A stretch of 19,290 nucleotides of DNA, taken from the NCBI GenBank assembly GCA_030631085.1, contig DAOVLV010000004.1, forward strand, positions 1-19,290. The letters are read 5' to 3'. The notes under the pieces were generated by a model. The model worked only from the letters and a program-made list of their open reading frames with translations. It ran no database searches and was not told where the DNA came from. This stretch comes from Planctomycetales bacterium (GTDB lineage: Bacteria > Planctomycetota > Phycisphaerae > SM23-33). Positions 1 to 6,128 of this stretch are shown one piece after another. The position numbers and the translations under genes are program-made. How positions within the stretch are numbered: position 1 is the stretch's first letter; the number at the start of each line of letters is the position of its first letter.

Positions 1-204
1 CCCGGTACACATTCGACTGTGCTGCTGTTCAGTTCTCCGAACACTTACACATTCGATTCGGCAACGCTGGTCGATGGCGGCGAAGGCAATACACAGTTGC
101 TTCCAACCCCGCTTCCCGAACCGGCGGTGCTGTTTCTGCTGTGCGGTGGGGTTTTGCCTGTCTTGCTGAAGAAATACCGCAGGAAGGCGCGTGCGAAAGT
201 ATAA
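1..204 (+). CDS. PEP-CTERM protein, C-terminal fragment (runs off left edge)
   Basis: The frame is open from base 1 to the stop at 202-204, so this is the 3' end of a gene starting outside the window. The last part has a PEP motif (PEPAVLFLLCGG), a short hydrophobic segment and a basic tail (KKYRRKARAKV), which is the tripartite PEP-CTERM signal. By family knowledge such a protein is exported and then processed by an exosortase at the cell envelope. The tag is of the LLCGG..PVLL type, also seen in the protein at 4126-4698 but not in the other PEP-CTERM proteins here. A copy of the same structured element lies downstream of both genes. The mature domain is not visible, so no function can be given. 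Confidence 0.8.
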   Translation, partial: PGTHSTVLLFSSPNTYTFDSATLVDGGEGNTQLLPTPLPEPAVLFLLCGGVLPVLLKKYRRKARAKV

Positions 205-225
205 TTCGTTTTTTCTTTCGGCCGG

Positions 226-243
226 TGCCTGTGTATTCAGGCA
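226..243 (+). other. Short hairpin downstream of the first PEP-CTERM gene
   Basis: The arms TGCCTG and CAGGCA pair perfectly around a 6-base loop, 22 bases after the stop codon. No T-run follows, so it is not a clean intrinsic terminator. A further hairpin, CCCGC-TCC-GCGGG, lies at 295-307. Both may belong to the 3' UTR or to the leader of the next gene. Confidence 0.35.
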
Positions 244-313
244 GGCAGGAGACGCCCGGCTTGGAGAAGTGTATAAAACAAGTCTGTTTTTTCACCCGCT
301 CCGCGGGCCGGTA

Positions 314-450
314 GCGAGGCTTTTGAGCCTGCCTCGCAAACCCGAGTAAGTTCGGGAACCGGACGGCGGCGGTCAAGTACTAGAGGAATCGCGAGGGTTT
401 CTCGCAAAATGGCCTCGTCGGTCCATGCAGGGAGTCCGCGCGCAAAGCGT
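314..450 (+). promoter_or_regulatory. Candidate structured leader RNA, copy A (upstream of C39-like protease gene)
   Basis: In order the element has a stem GCGAGGC/GCCTCGC (314-320 with 331-337), three A residues, a hairpin CCCGA/TCGGG (341-345 with 352-356), a CCGG, a GTAC-AGAG segment, a hairpin GCGAG/CTCGC (391-395 with 401-405) and the conserved string CGTCGGTCCA.GCAGGGA. The same order and conserved core recur at 4756-4900. The stems differ in sequence but keep pairing, which points to RNA structure. It ends just before the ribosome binding site of the gene at 469. I did not match it to a known riboswitch class. Confidence 0.5.
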
Positions 451-468
451 AGGATAAGGAGCAAGCGT

Positions 469-1548
469 ATGGATAACGAAGTGAGGGGTGGTGCATTCTG
501 CAATACGAGTGGGCCGATATCAGGTGCGATAATTCTTATTGTAATGTTGACGGTTTTCGCATCGGCAGGTTTCGCGTCGGCGGCAGAGGAAAAAATTGAA
601 ATAATGGCAATGGGGGATTCGACGGTTGAAGCGATGGCAATCGCAAGCCCGCCGACCTCACCTTCAGGCGTCGCGGCGCACATCTTGAAAGGTCCCGCCC
701 CAATGACCGCTGTAATGTTGTCGAACGTGCCAACCTCGAGTTGGACGTACGGATGCTCGGCTACGTCGGCCGGTATGATATTCGGCTACTACGACCGGAC
801 CGGTTTGTCCAACATGTATTCCGGGCCTTGTAACGGTGGAGTAGCGCCGCTTTCGGACCTGGGAGGCCAGTGTTCGATCATCGCCACCCGGAACGGTTTT
901 GACGAGCGAACCACCAGGGGTCATGTGGATGATTACTGGACCGGCTTTGGAAACCCCGGGCCGGACCCCTGGGAAGGAACCTGGACCGAACACACATGGG
1001 AAGGGTGCACAGCCGATTACATGGGCACCAACCAGTGGAAATGGGACTTTATCGGCAACGACGGTGTTAAGGATTTTAATACGGACGGCAGCACTGCTTT
1101 GTGGTGGTACGACAGCGCGACGAAACTTTACGATTACATTCCACCGGCTACCGCCGGTTTGCCACAGACGGCACTGTGCCACGGGCTTCGGTTATTTGCC
1201 GAATCTCGCGGCTACATTGTCGTCGAAAACTATACCCAGAAAATCGACACGTTATATGTCGGTGGCTTCTCGTTTAGCGACTATGTGGCCGAGATCAACG
1301 CCGGCCGACCGGTCATGATACAAGTAACCGGCCACAGCATGGTGGGGGTCGGCTACGATACGACCGGAAACGTCGTCTATCTCCACGATACATGGGGCGA
1401 CTATGTAGCCACGATGACTTGGGGCGGATCTTATAGCGGCATGGACCATCAGGCCGTAACGGTTATCAACGTTGTTCCCGAACCGGCGACGATGTCCCTG
1501 CTGGTGTTGGGCGGAATCGGCGTGTTGATTCGCAAACGACGGAAATAA
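469..1548 (+). CDS. PEP-CTERM-anchored C39-like cysteine peptidase
   Basis: This 359-residue exported protein resembles the C39-like (papain-fold) peptidases. ATG 469 is preferred because AAGGAG lies 8 bases upstream; an in-frame upstream ATG at 409 lies inside the structured leader and lacks this site. Residues about 16-38 form a signal peptide ending in ASA. The expected triad is visible: Cys96 in YGCSATSAGMIFGYYD, His289 in GHSMVGVGYD and Asp307 in LHDTW. The 18-residue His-Asp spacing fits the family. The C-terminus is a PEP-CTERM tag (PEPATMSLLVLGGIGVL plus basic tail). It probably acts outside the cytoplasm, cleaving matrix or surface proteins; the substrate is unknown. The tag DNA and downstream sequence are nearly identical to those of the next gene although the bodies are unrelated. 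Confidence 0.78.
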   Translation: MDNEVRGGAFCNTSGPISGAIILIVMLTVFASAGFASAAEEKIEIMAMGDSTVEAMAIASPPTSPSGVAAHILKGPAPMTAVMLSNVPTSSWTYGCSATSAGMIFGYYDRTGLSNMYSGPCNGGVAPLSDLGGQCSIIATRNGFDERTTRGHVDDYWTGFGNPGPDPWEGTWTEHTWEGCTADYMGTNQWKWDFIGNDGVKDFNTDGSTALWWYDSATKLYDYIPPATAGLPQTALCHGLRLFAESRGYIVVENYTQKIDTLYVGGFSFSDYVAEINAGRPVMIQVTGHSMVGVGYDTTGNVVYLHDTWGDYVATMTWGGSYSGMDHQAVTVINVVPEPATMSLLVLGGIGVLIRKRRK

Positions 1549-1580
1549 GGTACGGATAAATATATGGAAAGATCGCAAAT

Positions 1581-1644
1581 CGCCCTTTTTGCGGAGAACG
1601 TTCCTCGCAGCCGAGAAGCGACACAAAAAAGACCCAAACGGGCC
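1581..1644 (+). promoter_or_regulatory. Leader RNA with alternative hairpins, copy 1
   Basis: CTTTTTG (1585-1591) can pair with CAAAAAAG (1624-1631) across an inner TCGC/GCGA hairpin. Immediately after, CCC-AAAC-GGG (1633-1642) forms a small hairpin just before the AAGGA site of the gene at 1666. This matches the better conserved copy at 2478-2538. It is probably a cis-acting leader; the effect on expression is unknown. Confidence 0.45.
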
Positions 1645-1665
1645 AAAAAGTAAGGAACCTCCAAG

Positions 1666-2439
1666 ATGAAAAAGTTAACAATGATTATGGCAGTAGTGGG
1701 CCTGATACTGGTCGTCAGCGGGACGGCTGGGGCCGAGACGACTTATGGAGGCAATGTTACCCCTCTTTGGAACCTCGGCGTGGGCCAACCGACCGGCAAT
1801 TTCGTCGTCGATGACAACGGGGATATCCAGACGGCCTTAAGGGCGACCGGGCGATATACAGGTGCGCTTGCCCCGGTCAACACCGAAGGGAGATACTTCG
1901 CATTCACCGGAACTTCCACCGATGGTCAGGGCGGACCACCGTTACCCGGAGTTGCCACATGGAACTTCTGCTTCCACGTAAATGTGGACACCAGCGTCTC
2001 GGTTGTTGCTGATCCTGTTACAGGCCTCGTCGTTCACTTTGAGGCCCCTTTACTCACGCTCGACGATGTTAACCTCTTCCTGATCGTGGATGACAATCCG
2101 GCAGTGGGAGTCTCCTCGGAGGTCGTGGTGGACTTGAAGCTGGCGGCCGAAGCGGCTGCGGGGGGAGTGATTGACTGGACACCTTATGTTGGTATGCGCG
2201 GGGCGGAGAATCTTGGATTCGAGTGGTTGGCGCTGGCGGCGGCCGCACAGGGCAAGACCTGGACTTTCGATCCGGAAGTGGCTGGAGAATATGAATTCTC
2301 CCTGGTGGTTTTTGATAAGGGCATGCCGAACCCTCTGTGCTGGACGGACATGAAAGTTACAGTCGTTCCCGAACCGGCGACGATGAGCCTGCTGGTGTTG
2401 GGCGGAATCGGCGTGTTGATTCGCAAACGGCGGAAATAA
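1666..2439 (+). CDS. PEP-CTERM secreted protein of unknown function
   Basis: This is a 257-residue protein. ATG 1666 follows GTAAGGA at a normal distance. Residues 1-23 form a signal peptide (MKKLTMIMAVVGLILVVSG, cleavage near AGA). The mature part is rich in Gly, Val and Asp with alternating hydrophobic stretches, suggesting a beta-sandwich, and I do not recognise a family. The C-terminus has VVPEPATMSLLVLGG with a hydrophobic segment and RKRRK, the exosortase sorting tag. The gene follows the C39-like peptidase gene by about 117 bases and shares leader and signal-peptide DNA with the next gene. It may be a surface or matrix component; that is inferred only from the sorting signals. Confidence 0.8.
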   Translation: MKKLTMIMAVVGLILVVSGTAGAETTYGGNVTPLWNLGVGQPTGNFVVDDNGDIQTALRATGRYTGALAPVNTEGRYFAFTGTSTDGQGGPPLPGVATWNFCFHVNVDTSVSVVADPVTGLVVHFEAPLLTLDDVNLFLIVDDNPAVGVSSEVVVDLKLAAEAAAGGVIDWTPYVGMRGAENLGFEWLALAAAAQGKTWTFDPEVAGEYEFSLVVFDKGMPNPLCWTDMKVTVVPEPATMSLLVLGGIGVLIRKRRK

Positions 2440-2477
2440 GGTCCGGATATAAACATGTGAAAAGAGAATCGTGTATC

Positions 2478-2538
2478 GGCCTTTTTGCGGAGGACGTTCA
2501 TCGCAGCCGGATGCGACACAAAAAGGCCCAAACGGGCC
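2478..2538 (+). promoter_or_regulatory. Leader RNA with mutually exclusive hairpins, copy 2
   Basis: GGCCTTTTTG (2478-2487) is a perfect 10-base complement of CAAAAAGGCC (2519-2528). It encloses an inner TCGCA/TGCGA hairpin. The same GGCC at 2525-2528 also starts a second hairpin, GGCCC-AAAC-GGGCC (2525-2538). The two structures cannot form fully at once, as in attenuators and riboswitches. The AAGGAG site of the gene at 2559 lies just downstream. No ligand or peptide is suggested by the sequence. Confidence 0.5.
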
Positions 2539-2558
2539 AGGAAGTAAGGAGCCTCAAA

Positions 2559-3407
2559 ATGAAAAAGTCAGCAATGATTATGGCAGCAGTGGGCCTGATA
2601 CTGGCTGTGACCGGTACAGCACAGGCAGCACCACTGATGTTTACTGAGACGTTCGACGGGTCCAATGCCGCCGCCGGCGGCGGTACCGGCAGCGCCTTCT
2701 CCGGCGGATTGGACAATACCGGCTGGACAGGCGCCACCTCTGGCATGGCGTCCTTTCTGGATGCCGGCGGCGGTTTCTGCATGATGTCTGCCATGCCTTT
2801 TGGAATGGGTTCAGGGGAAGTATCCCTCTCTCGGACAATCGGGGACGGCGACAATGAAATAGCCTCACTCGATGCTACCGGTTCAGGCGGCGTTCAGGCT
2901 GTCGATAATACGACCTTCAGTTGGATTTTCGCCGATGATGCGGCTAATTCGTTCCAGGTTTCTGTGGATGTCGTCAGCTATAACAATATCCGCCTGCAGG
3001 TATCGAGAAGAAAAAGCGGAAATGTTCTGATATTGAGCGATGTGGATATGACCGACAACGGCCTTGGGGATGTGCCTCAACCGCCTGACCCTACGGACAT
3101 TTACAGAATGCGGCTGGACTGGACGGCTACATGGGACCACGCAACGACAGAGTGGGGCTTTGAAGGTACAGTAACACTCCAGAACGACGCCGGCACCATA
3201 ACAGTCGGTTCGTACACGCAGGCACTGGTGGCAACAACGGACTATGAAGCCTCTGAACAGGGCCGAACAATGGAGATGCTGCAACAACTCGGATCAGGAA
3301 TGGCGTCGGCAGCAGGTCTGAACGAAGTCAGCATGGACATTCCCGAGCCGGCGACGATGTGCCTGCTGGGTCTTGGCGCATTGGCGCTGATCCGTCGCCG
3401 CAAATAG
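2559..3407 (+). CDS. PEP-CTERM secreted protein of unknown function
   Basis: The protein has 282 residues. An open frame extends back to 2337, inside the preceding gene, but AAGGAG followed by ATG 2559 and the signal peptide (MKKSAMIMAAVGLILAVTG, cleavage near AQA) fix the start. The mature part has a Gly/Ala-rich N-terminal stretch, then alternating strands with motifs such as DNTTFSWIFADDAANSFQ and YRMRLDWTATWD. This would fit a lectin- or concanavalin-like beta-sandwich, but no family is certain. The C-terminus DIPEPATMCLLGLGALALIRRRK is a PEP-CTERM tag. The signal-peptide DNA is closely related to that of the gene at 1666 while the mature parts are not. Confidence 0.78.
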   Translation: MKKSAMIMAAVGLILAVTGTAQAAPLMFTETFDGSNAAAGGGTGSAFSGGLDNTGWTGATSGMASFLDAGGGFCMMSAMPFGMGSGEVSLSRTIGDGDNEIASLDATGSGGVQAVDNTTFSWIFADDAANSFQVSVDVVSYNNIRLQVSRRKSGNVLILSDVDMTDNGLGDVPQPPDPTDIYRMRLDWTATWDHATTEWGFEGTVTLQNDAGTITVGSYTQALVATTDYEASEQGRTMEMLQQLGSGMASAAGLNEVSMDIPEPATMCLLGLGALALIRRRK

Positions 3408-3425
3408 ATCGAAACAGTTTCGATC
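3407..3425 (+). repeat. Perfect palindrome overlapping the stop codon
   Basis: GATCGAAACAGTTTCGATC is a perfect 9+1+9 inverted repeat that begins at the last base of the preceding stop codon. It can fold as a hairpin but is not followed by a T-run. It may be a 3'-end stabiliser, a weak terminator or a protein-binding site. Confidence 0.5.
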
Positions 3426-3473
3426 TCGGCGACAAAAAAGAGAGTGTGTACCAAATAGCATAGGAGAATTGTG

Positions 3474-4058
3474 ATGAAAACTGTTTTGGCAATAATTGCT
3501 GTACTAGGTCTGGCGACGATCGCACAGGCGGGTATATCGGTTGTAGTGGACAGTCCGGTGGACCTTGACGGGGTGTATCAGTCCACGCTGGTTCACCTTG
3601 TCGCGGACACTTATGAGGAGAGGGTAACGGCATGGGATGGCTCATTCAATGGGCCTATGAATCAGCTTTGGCTTATGGGCGGCGCCATGCCGACCCCGAC
3701 GCTGACCAATGCTGATTACCTGGACGCCGTCACAGAGCGGCCTTGGGATACGCACTTCATGTTCTCCGACGACGCGTTACTAACGGTGAGCCCCCCTAGT
3801 GAGGACGGTCCTGGGACCGGCACGTTTCTGATGGGTATCTTCGGCATCCTGCCCGATTTTACGGCACAGGACCTTGTGTTGGCCCAGATCGTAACGCGAA
3901 TTGCCGATGGTCCGTACGTAGTCGAGATGACCGGCATAACCGCTAATGCCTTTGGCATAGAGTACGACATACACACCTTGCTTCCGATTCCCGAGCCGAC
4001 GACGATGGGCCTGATAGTCATCGGCGGCCTGGCACTGCTGAGACGGCGCAAGATATAG
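3474..4058 (+). CDS. PEP-CTERM secreted protein of unknown function
   Basis: The protein has 194 residues. ATG 3474 is chosen over the in-frame GTG just before it because AGGAG at 3462-3466 then has a spacing of 7. Residues 1-19 are a compact signal peptide (MKTVLAIIAVLGLATIAQA). The mature part begins GISVVVDSPVDLDGVYQSTLVHL and is acidic, with predicted strands throughout; it contains no motif I can assign. The C-terminus IPEPTTMGLIVIGGLALLRRRK is a PEP-CTERM tag with PT in place of PA. It lies in the same strand run as the other PEP-CTERM genes but has a different leader, so it may be regulated separately. Confidence 0.77.
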   Translation: MKTVLAIIAVLGLATIAQAGISVVVDSPVDLDGVYQSTLVHLVADTYEERVTAWDGSFNGPMNQLWLMGGAMPTPTLTNADYLDAVTERPWDTHFMFSDDALLTVSPPSEDGPGTGTFLMGIFGILPDFTAQDLVLAQIVTRIADGPYVVEMTGITANAFGIEYDIHTLLPIPEPTTMGLIVIGGLALLRRRKI

Positions 4059-4078
4059 ACGGCAGTACGATGGATGGT

Positions 4079-4095
4079 ACAGGTTTTTGACCTGT
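4079..4095 (+). other. Hairpin in the leader of the next gene
   Basis: ACAGGT and ACCTGT pair perfectly around a 5-base loop, 30 bases before ATG 4126. It is either the end of the previous transcript or part of the leader of the next gene. Confidence 0.35.
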
Positions 4096-4125
4096 TCCAC
4101 TCAATCTATCGGAAGGAGCCGTAAG

Positions 4126-4698
4126 ATGAAAAAGTTAGCAATGTTTCTGGGAATGGCGTGGGTGATTCTTACGGTTACTACAATGGCCGATGCCGATATG
4201 GTGTTTTCGAACTATGATGAGGCGTCGGGCTACTGGGACGCGTGGAACGACAGCTGGTCTCCGCCCGAGCGTGTCGAGCCATTCACCACCGCCGGTAATG
4301 CCCTGGGCCAGTGGGAACTGACCCAGATCACCCTGAGTGCTGACAGCAACGTTGCGGGTGGTCCTTCTCAGCCGGTAACCATCAGCATTTACGCCGATGA
4401 CAGCGGCAGCGCAGGAACGGCCGTTGCGTCCTGGGACCTTAACATGCCTGACACGAACTATGGCGACTGGTCGTTCTCGGCCACAGCAGTAACGCTGGAC
4501 GCGCTCGAGGCATACTGGTTGGGCGTCGAACCCACCCATAGCGATGGTAGTCTGGTCGGGTGGCAGTGGACGACCAACGCCGCCAGTCACGTTTTTGAGA
4601 TCGCCGGAGATCCCATTCCCGAACCGGTGACGATGATTTTATTATGCGGCGGGGCAGTGCCTGTTCTGCTGAGCTATCGCAGGAAAAGGCGGACCTGA
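4126..4698 (+). CDS. PEP-CTERM protein with choice-anchor-R-like body
   Basis: The protein has 190 residues; AAGGAG at 4113-4118 supports ATG 4126 over an upstream in-frame ATG at 4087. A signal peptide (MKKLAMFLGMAWVILTVTT) ends near residue 24. The mature domain has ordered strands: LGQWELTQITLSAD, PVTISIYADDSGSAGTAVAS, YWLGVEP and GWQWTTN. This pattern (a computed offset, then a small display of 'YADDSG.PG') is reminiscent of the choice-anchor R domain of exosortase-sorted proteins; the assignment is by recollection of the motif and is tentative. The tag PEPVTMILLCGGAVPVLL carries a Cys and resembles that of the fragment at 1-204. It is followed by the sigma-54 activator gene. Confidence 0.72.
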   Translation: MKKLAMFLGMAWVILTVTTMADADMVFSNYDEASGYWDAWNDSWSPPERVEPFTTAGNALGQWELTQITLSADSNVAGGPSQPVTISIYADDSGSAGTAVASWDLNMPDTNYGDWSFSATAVTLDALEAYWLGVEPTHSDGSLVGWQWTTNAASHVFEIAGDPIPEPVTMILLCGGAVPVLLSYRRKRRT

Positions 4699-4723
4699 TA
4701 TATTATGGGTATAGTTTGATATT

Positions 4724-4739
4724 GATTTGACATCAAATC
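4724..4739. promoter_or_regulatory. Perfect inverted repeat upstream of the activator gene
   Basis: GATTTGACATCAAATC is a 7+2+7 perfect palindrome in an AT-rich stretch, 26 bases after the stop codon of the previous gene. It includes a TTGACA hexamer that could act as a -35 element, so it could be an operator over a housekeeping-type promoter. No good -10 match was seen, so this is a guess. Confidence 0.35.
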
Positions 4740-4755
4740 GTTTCGGTCCGGTGTG

Positions 4756-4900
4756 GAGCGTTTGTCTTCGACCCTGAACCAATCGAAGGGAGCCACGCTC
4801 TTCAAAGCCCGGTTTCCGGGAGCCGGTCAGTACGAGAGAAAGTGCGGGAGTTTCTCGCAAAACGACCCGTCGGTCCAGGCAGGGAATTCTCGCGCAGGTG
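4756..4900 (+). promoter_or_regulatory. Candidate structured leader RNA, copy B (upstream of sigma-54 activator gene)
   Basis: An outer stem GAGCGT/ACGCTC (4756-4761 with 4795-4800) encloses CTTCGA/TCGAAG (4766-4771 with 4783-4788). Then come CAAAG, a hairpin CCCGG-TTT-CCGGG (4808-4820), CCGGTCAGTAC.AGAG, a hairpin GCGGGA-GTT-TCTCGC (4844-4858) and the string CGTCGGTCCA.GCAGGGA. The order matches copy A at 314-450. The last stem has a G-T pair where copy A has a Watson-Crick pair. It ends about 10 bases before the AAGGA site of the gene at 4925. Confidence 0.5.
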
Positions 4901-4924
4901 AAGGCAGCAGAAGGAACCTGACGG

Positions 4925-5884
4925 ATGGGTATGGAGACGGTAAAGCCCGGAGGGTGTCCGACAAAGCCTCTTTTGGTCGGGGTATCTGCGGCTATCCGTG
5001 GAGTCGTCGAGATAGTCGATACCGTTGCCGAGAGCGACTGTTGCGTGCTGATCGAAGGTGAGAGCGGCACGGGCAAAGAACTGGTAGCACGCCGTTTGCA
5101 CGCCATGAGTCCCCGCCGGGGCAAACCATTCATTCCCGTCAACTGCGCCGGTGTCAGTGAAACGCTTTTCGAGAGCCAGTTCTTTGGGCACGTCCGCGGC
5201 GCCTTTACCGGTGCGGAGCAAAGCATGTTGGGTCTGGTCCGCAGTGCCGAGGGCGGAACACTGTTCATGGACGAAGTGGGCGAAATCCCGCTGAACATCC
5301 AGCCCAAATTTCTGCGGGTGCTTCAGGACGGCGAGGTCATGCCCGTGGGTACGTCTTCACCGGTCCCGGTGGACACGCGTTTTATCGCCGCGACCAATCG
5401 CGACCTCCGTGCCGATGTACGCGAAAGACACTTTCGCGAGGACCTCTACTACCGTCTTAATGTCGTTCGCATCTGCCTGCCGGCACTGCGAGAACGGCCG
5501 GAGGACATCTCCGTACTTCTGGATCATTTTTTGGCCCAGTGCACCAAACGCTACAAACGCCCAGCCATCCATGTCGGCGGGGACGTCCGCCGGCAACTCG
5601 CCAAGTACACCTGGCCGGGAAACGTCCGCGAACTGGCCAATTGGGTCGAACGCCTCTACGCCACCGGGCTTGAGCCGCGCATCCTGACTGCCTCGCTGTT
5701 GGACGAAGCGAAGGAATCGCAAATCGGCGGGTTCGACCATCTGATGAGCCTCGAAGAGGCGGAACATTACGCCGTTGTTAACGCCTTACGGTCCACTCAC
5801 AACAATCGTACAGCGGCTGCCCGAATACTCGGTATTAACCGGGCAACGCTTCTCCGCAAGATCACGCAGTACCAGACCGTCTGA
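4925..5884 (+). CDS. Sigma-54-dependent transcription activator without sensor domain (PspF-like layout)
   Basis: This 319-residue protein remodels sigma-54 RNA polymerase with ATP. AAGGA at 4911-4915 supports ATG 4925. The AAA+ domain covers about residues 17-238: Walker A GESGTGKE (45-52), an intact GAFTGA loop (92-97) that contacts sigma-54, Walker B LFMDE (113-117), ATNRD (156-160), the arginine-finger region FREDLYYRL (170-178) and sensor II WPGNVREL (230-237). A Fis-type helix-turn-helix lies at about 295-316. There is no receiver, GAF or PAS domain at the N-terminus, so activity must be set by expression or by a partner protein. Downstream lie a palindrome and a consensus sigma-54 promoter. 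In proteobacteria PEP-CTERM genes can be driven by the sigma-54 regulator PrsR; a similar job here is inference. Confidence 0.93.
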   Translation: MGMETVKPGGCPTKPLLVGVSAAIRGVVEIVDTVAESDCCVLIEGESGTGKELVARRLHAMSPRRGKPFIPVNCAGVSETLFESQFFGHVRGAFTGAEQSMLGLVRSAEGGTLFMDEVGEIPLNIQPKFLRVLQDGEVMPVGTSSPVPVDTRFIAATNRDLRADVRERHFREDLYYRLNVVRICLPALRERPEDISVLLDHFLAQCTKRYKRPAIHVGGDVRRQLAKYTWPGNVRELANWVERLYATGLEPRILTASLLDEAKESQIGGFDHLMSLEEAEHYAVVNALRSTHNNRTAAARILGINRATLLRKITQYQTV

Positions 5885-5895
5885 TCCGACGCATC

Positions 5896-5921
5896 TGTTG
5901 CGCGCGCCGCGCTGCGCAACA
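5896..5921. promoter_or_regulatory. Candidate upstream activator site (inverted repeat)
   Basis: TGTTGCGC (5896-5903) and GCGCAACA (5914-5921) are a perfect 8-base inverted repeat with a 10-base spacer. The centre lies about 115 bases upstream of the -24 element at 6023, a usual distance for activator binding sites of sigma-54 promoters. It could instead be the 3'-end hairpin of the activator mRNA, but no T-run follows. Confidence 0.45.
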
Positions 5922-6022
5922 CTTCCCGCAAAAGCAGCCCGCTATCGCAGCCACAGGATAAATCTTCGCTTCTCACTACCACCAAACGACTTACGACAAG
6001 CACGCCCGCGTGATTTCCTGAC

Positions 6023-6038
6023 TGGCACGGACTTTGCT
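6023..6038 (+). promoter_or_regulatory. Sigma-54 (-24/-12) promoter
   Basis: TGGCACGGACTTTGCT fits the textbook consensus TGGCACGNNNNTTGCW at every fixed position and with the right spacing. Transcription would start near 6049 and read into the gene at 6129. It lies directly after a sigma-54 activator gene. I found no second match of this quality in the window. Confidence 0.85.
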
Positions 6039-6056
6039 CATAGAGACCCGTGGATG

Positions 6057-6076
6057 GGGAATTCGTGTGAATTCCC
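6057..6076 (+). other. 5'-UTR hairpin after the sigma-54 promoter
   Basis: GGGAATTC and GAATTCCC pair perfectly around GTGT, starting about 8 bases after the expected transcription start. It would sit at the 5' end of the mRNA and may protect it from degradation. Confidence 0.5.
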
Positions 6077-6128
6077 GAAACTGTATCTGAAATGGAAAAA
6101 GTATCTATGAAATTAAGGATATGCGCGA

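Noticed and set aside
314..450. Cyclic-di-GMP, cobalamin or SAM riboswitch
   Set aside because: The conserved strings of those classes are not found in either copy.
237..683. Minus-strand frame with similarity to a minus-strand frame at 4642-5307
   Set aside because: The resemblance comes from the repeated structured element on the other strand and not from a shared protein.
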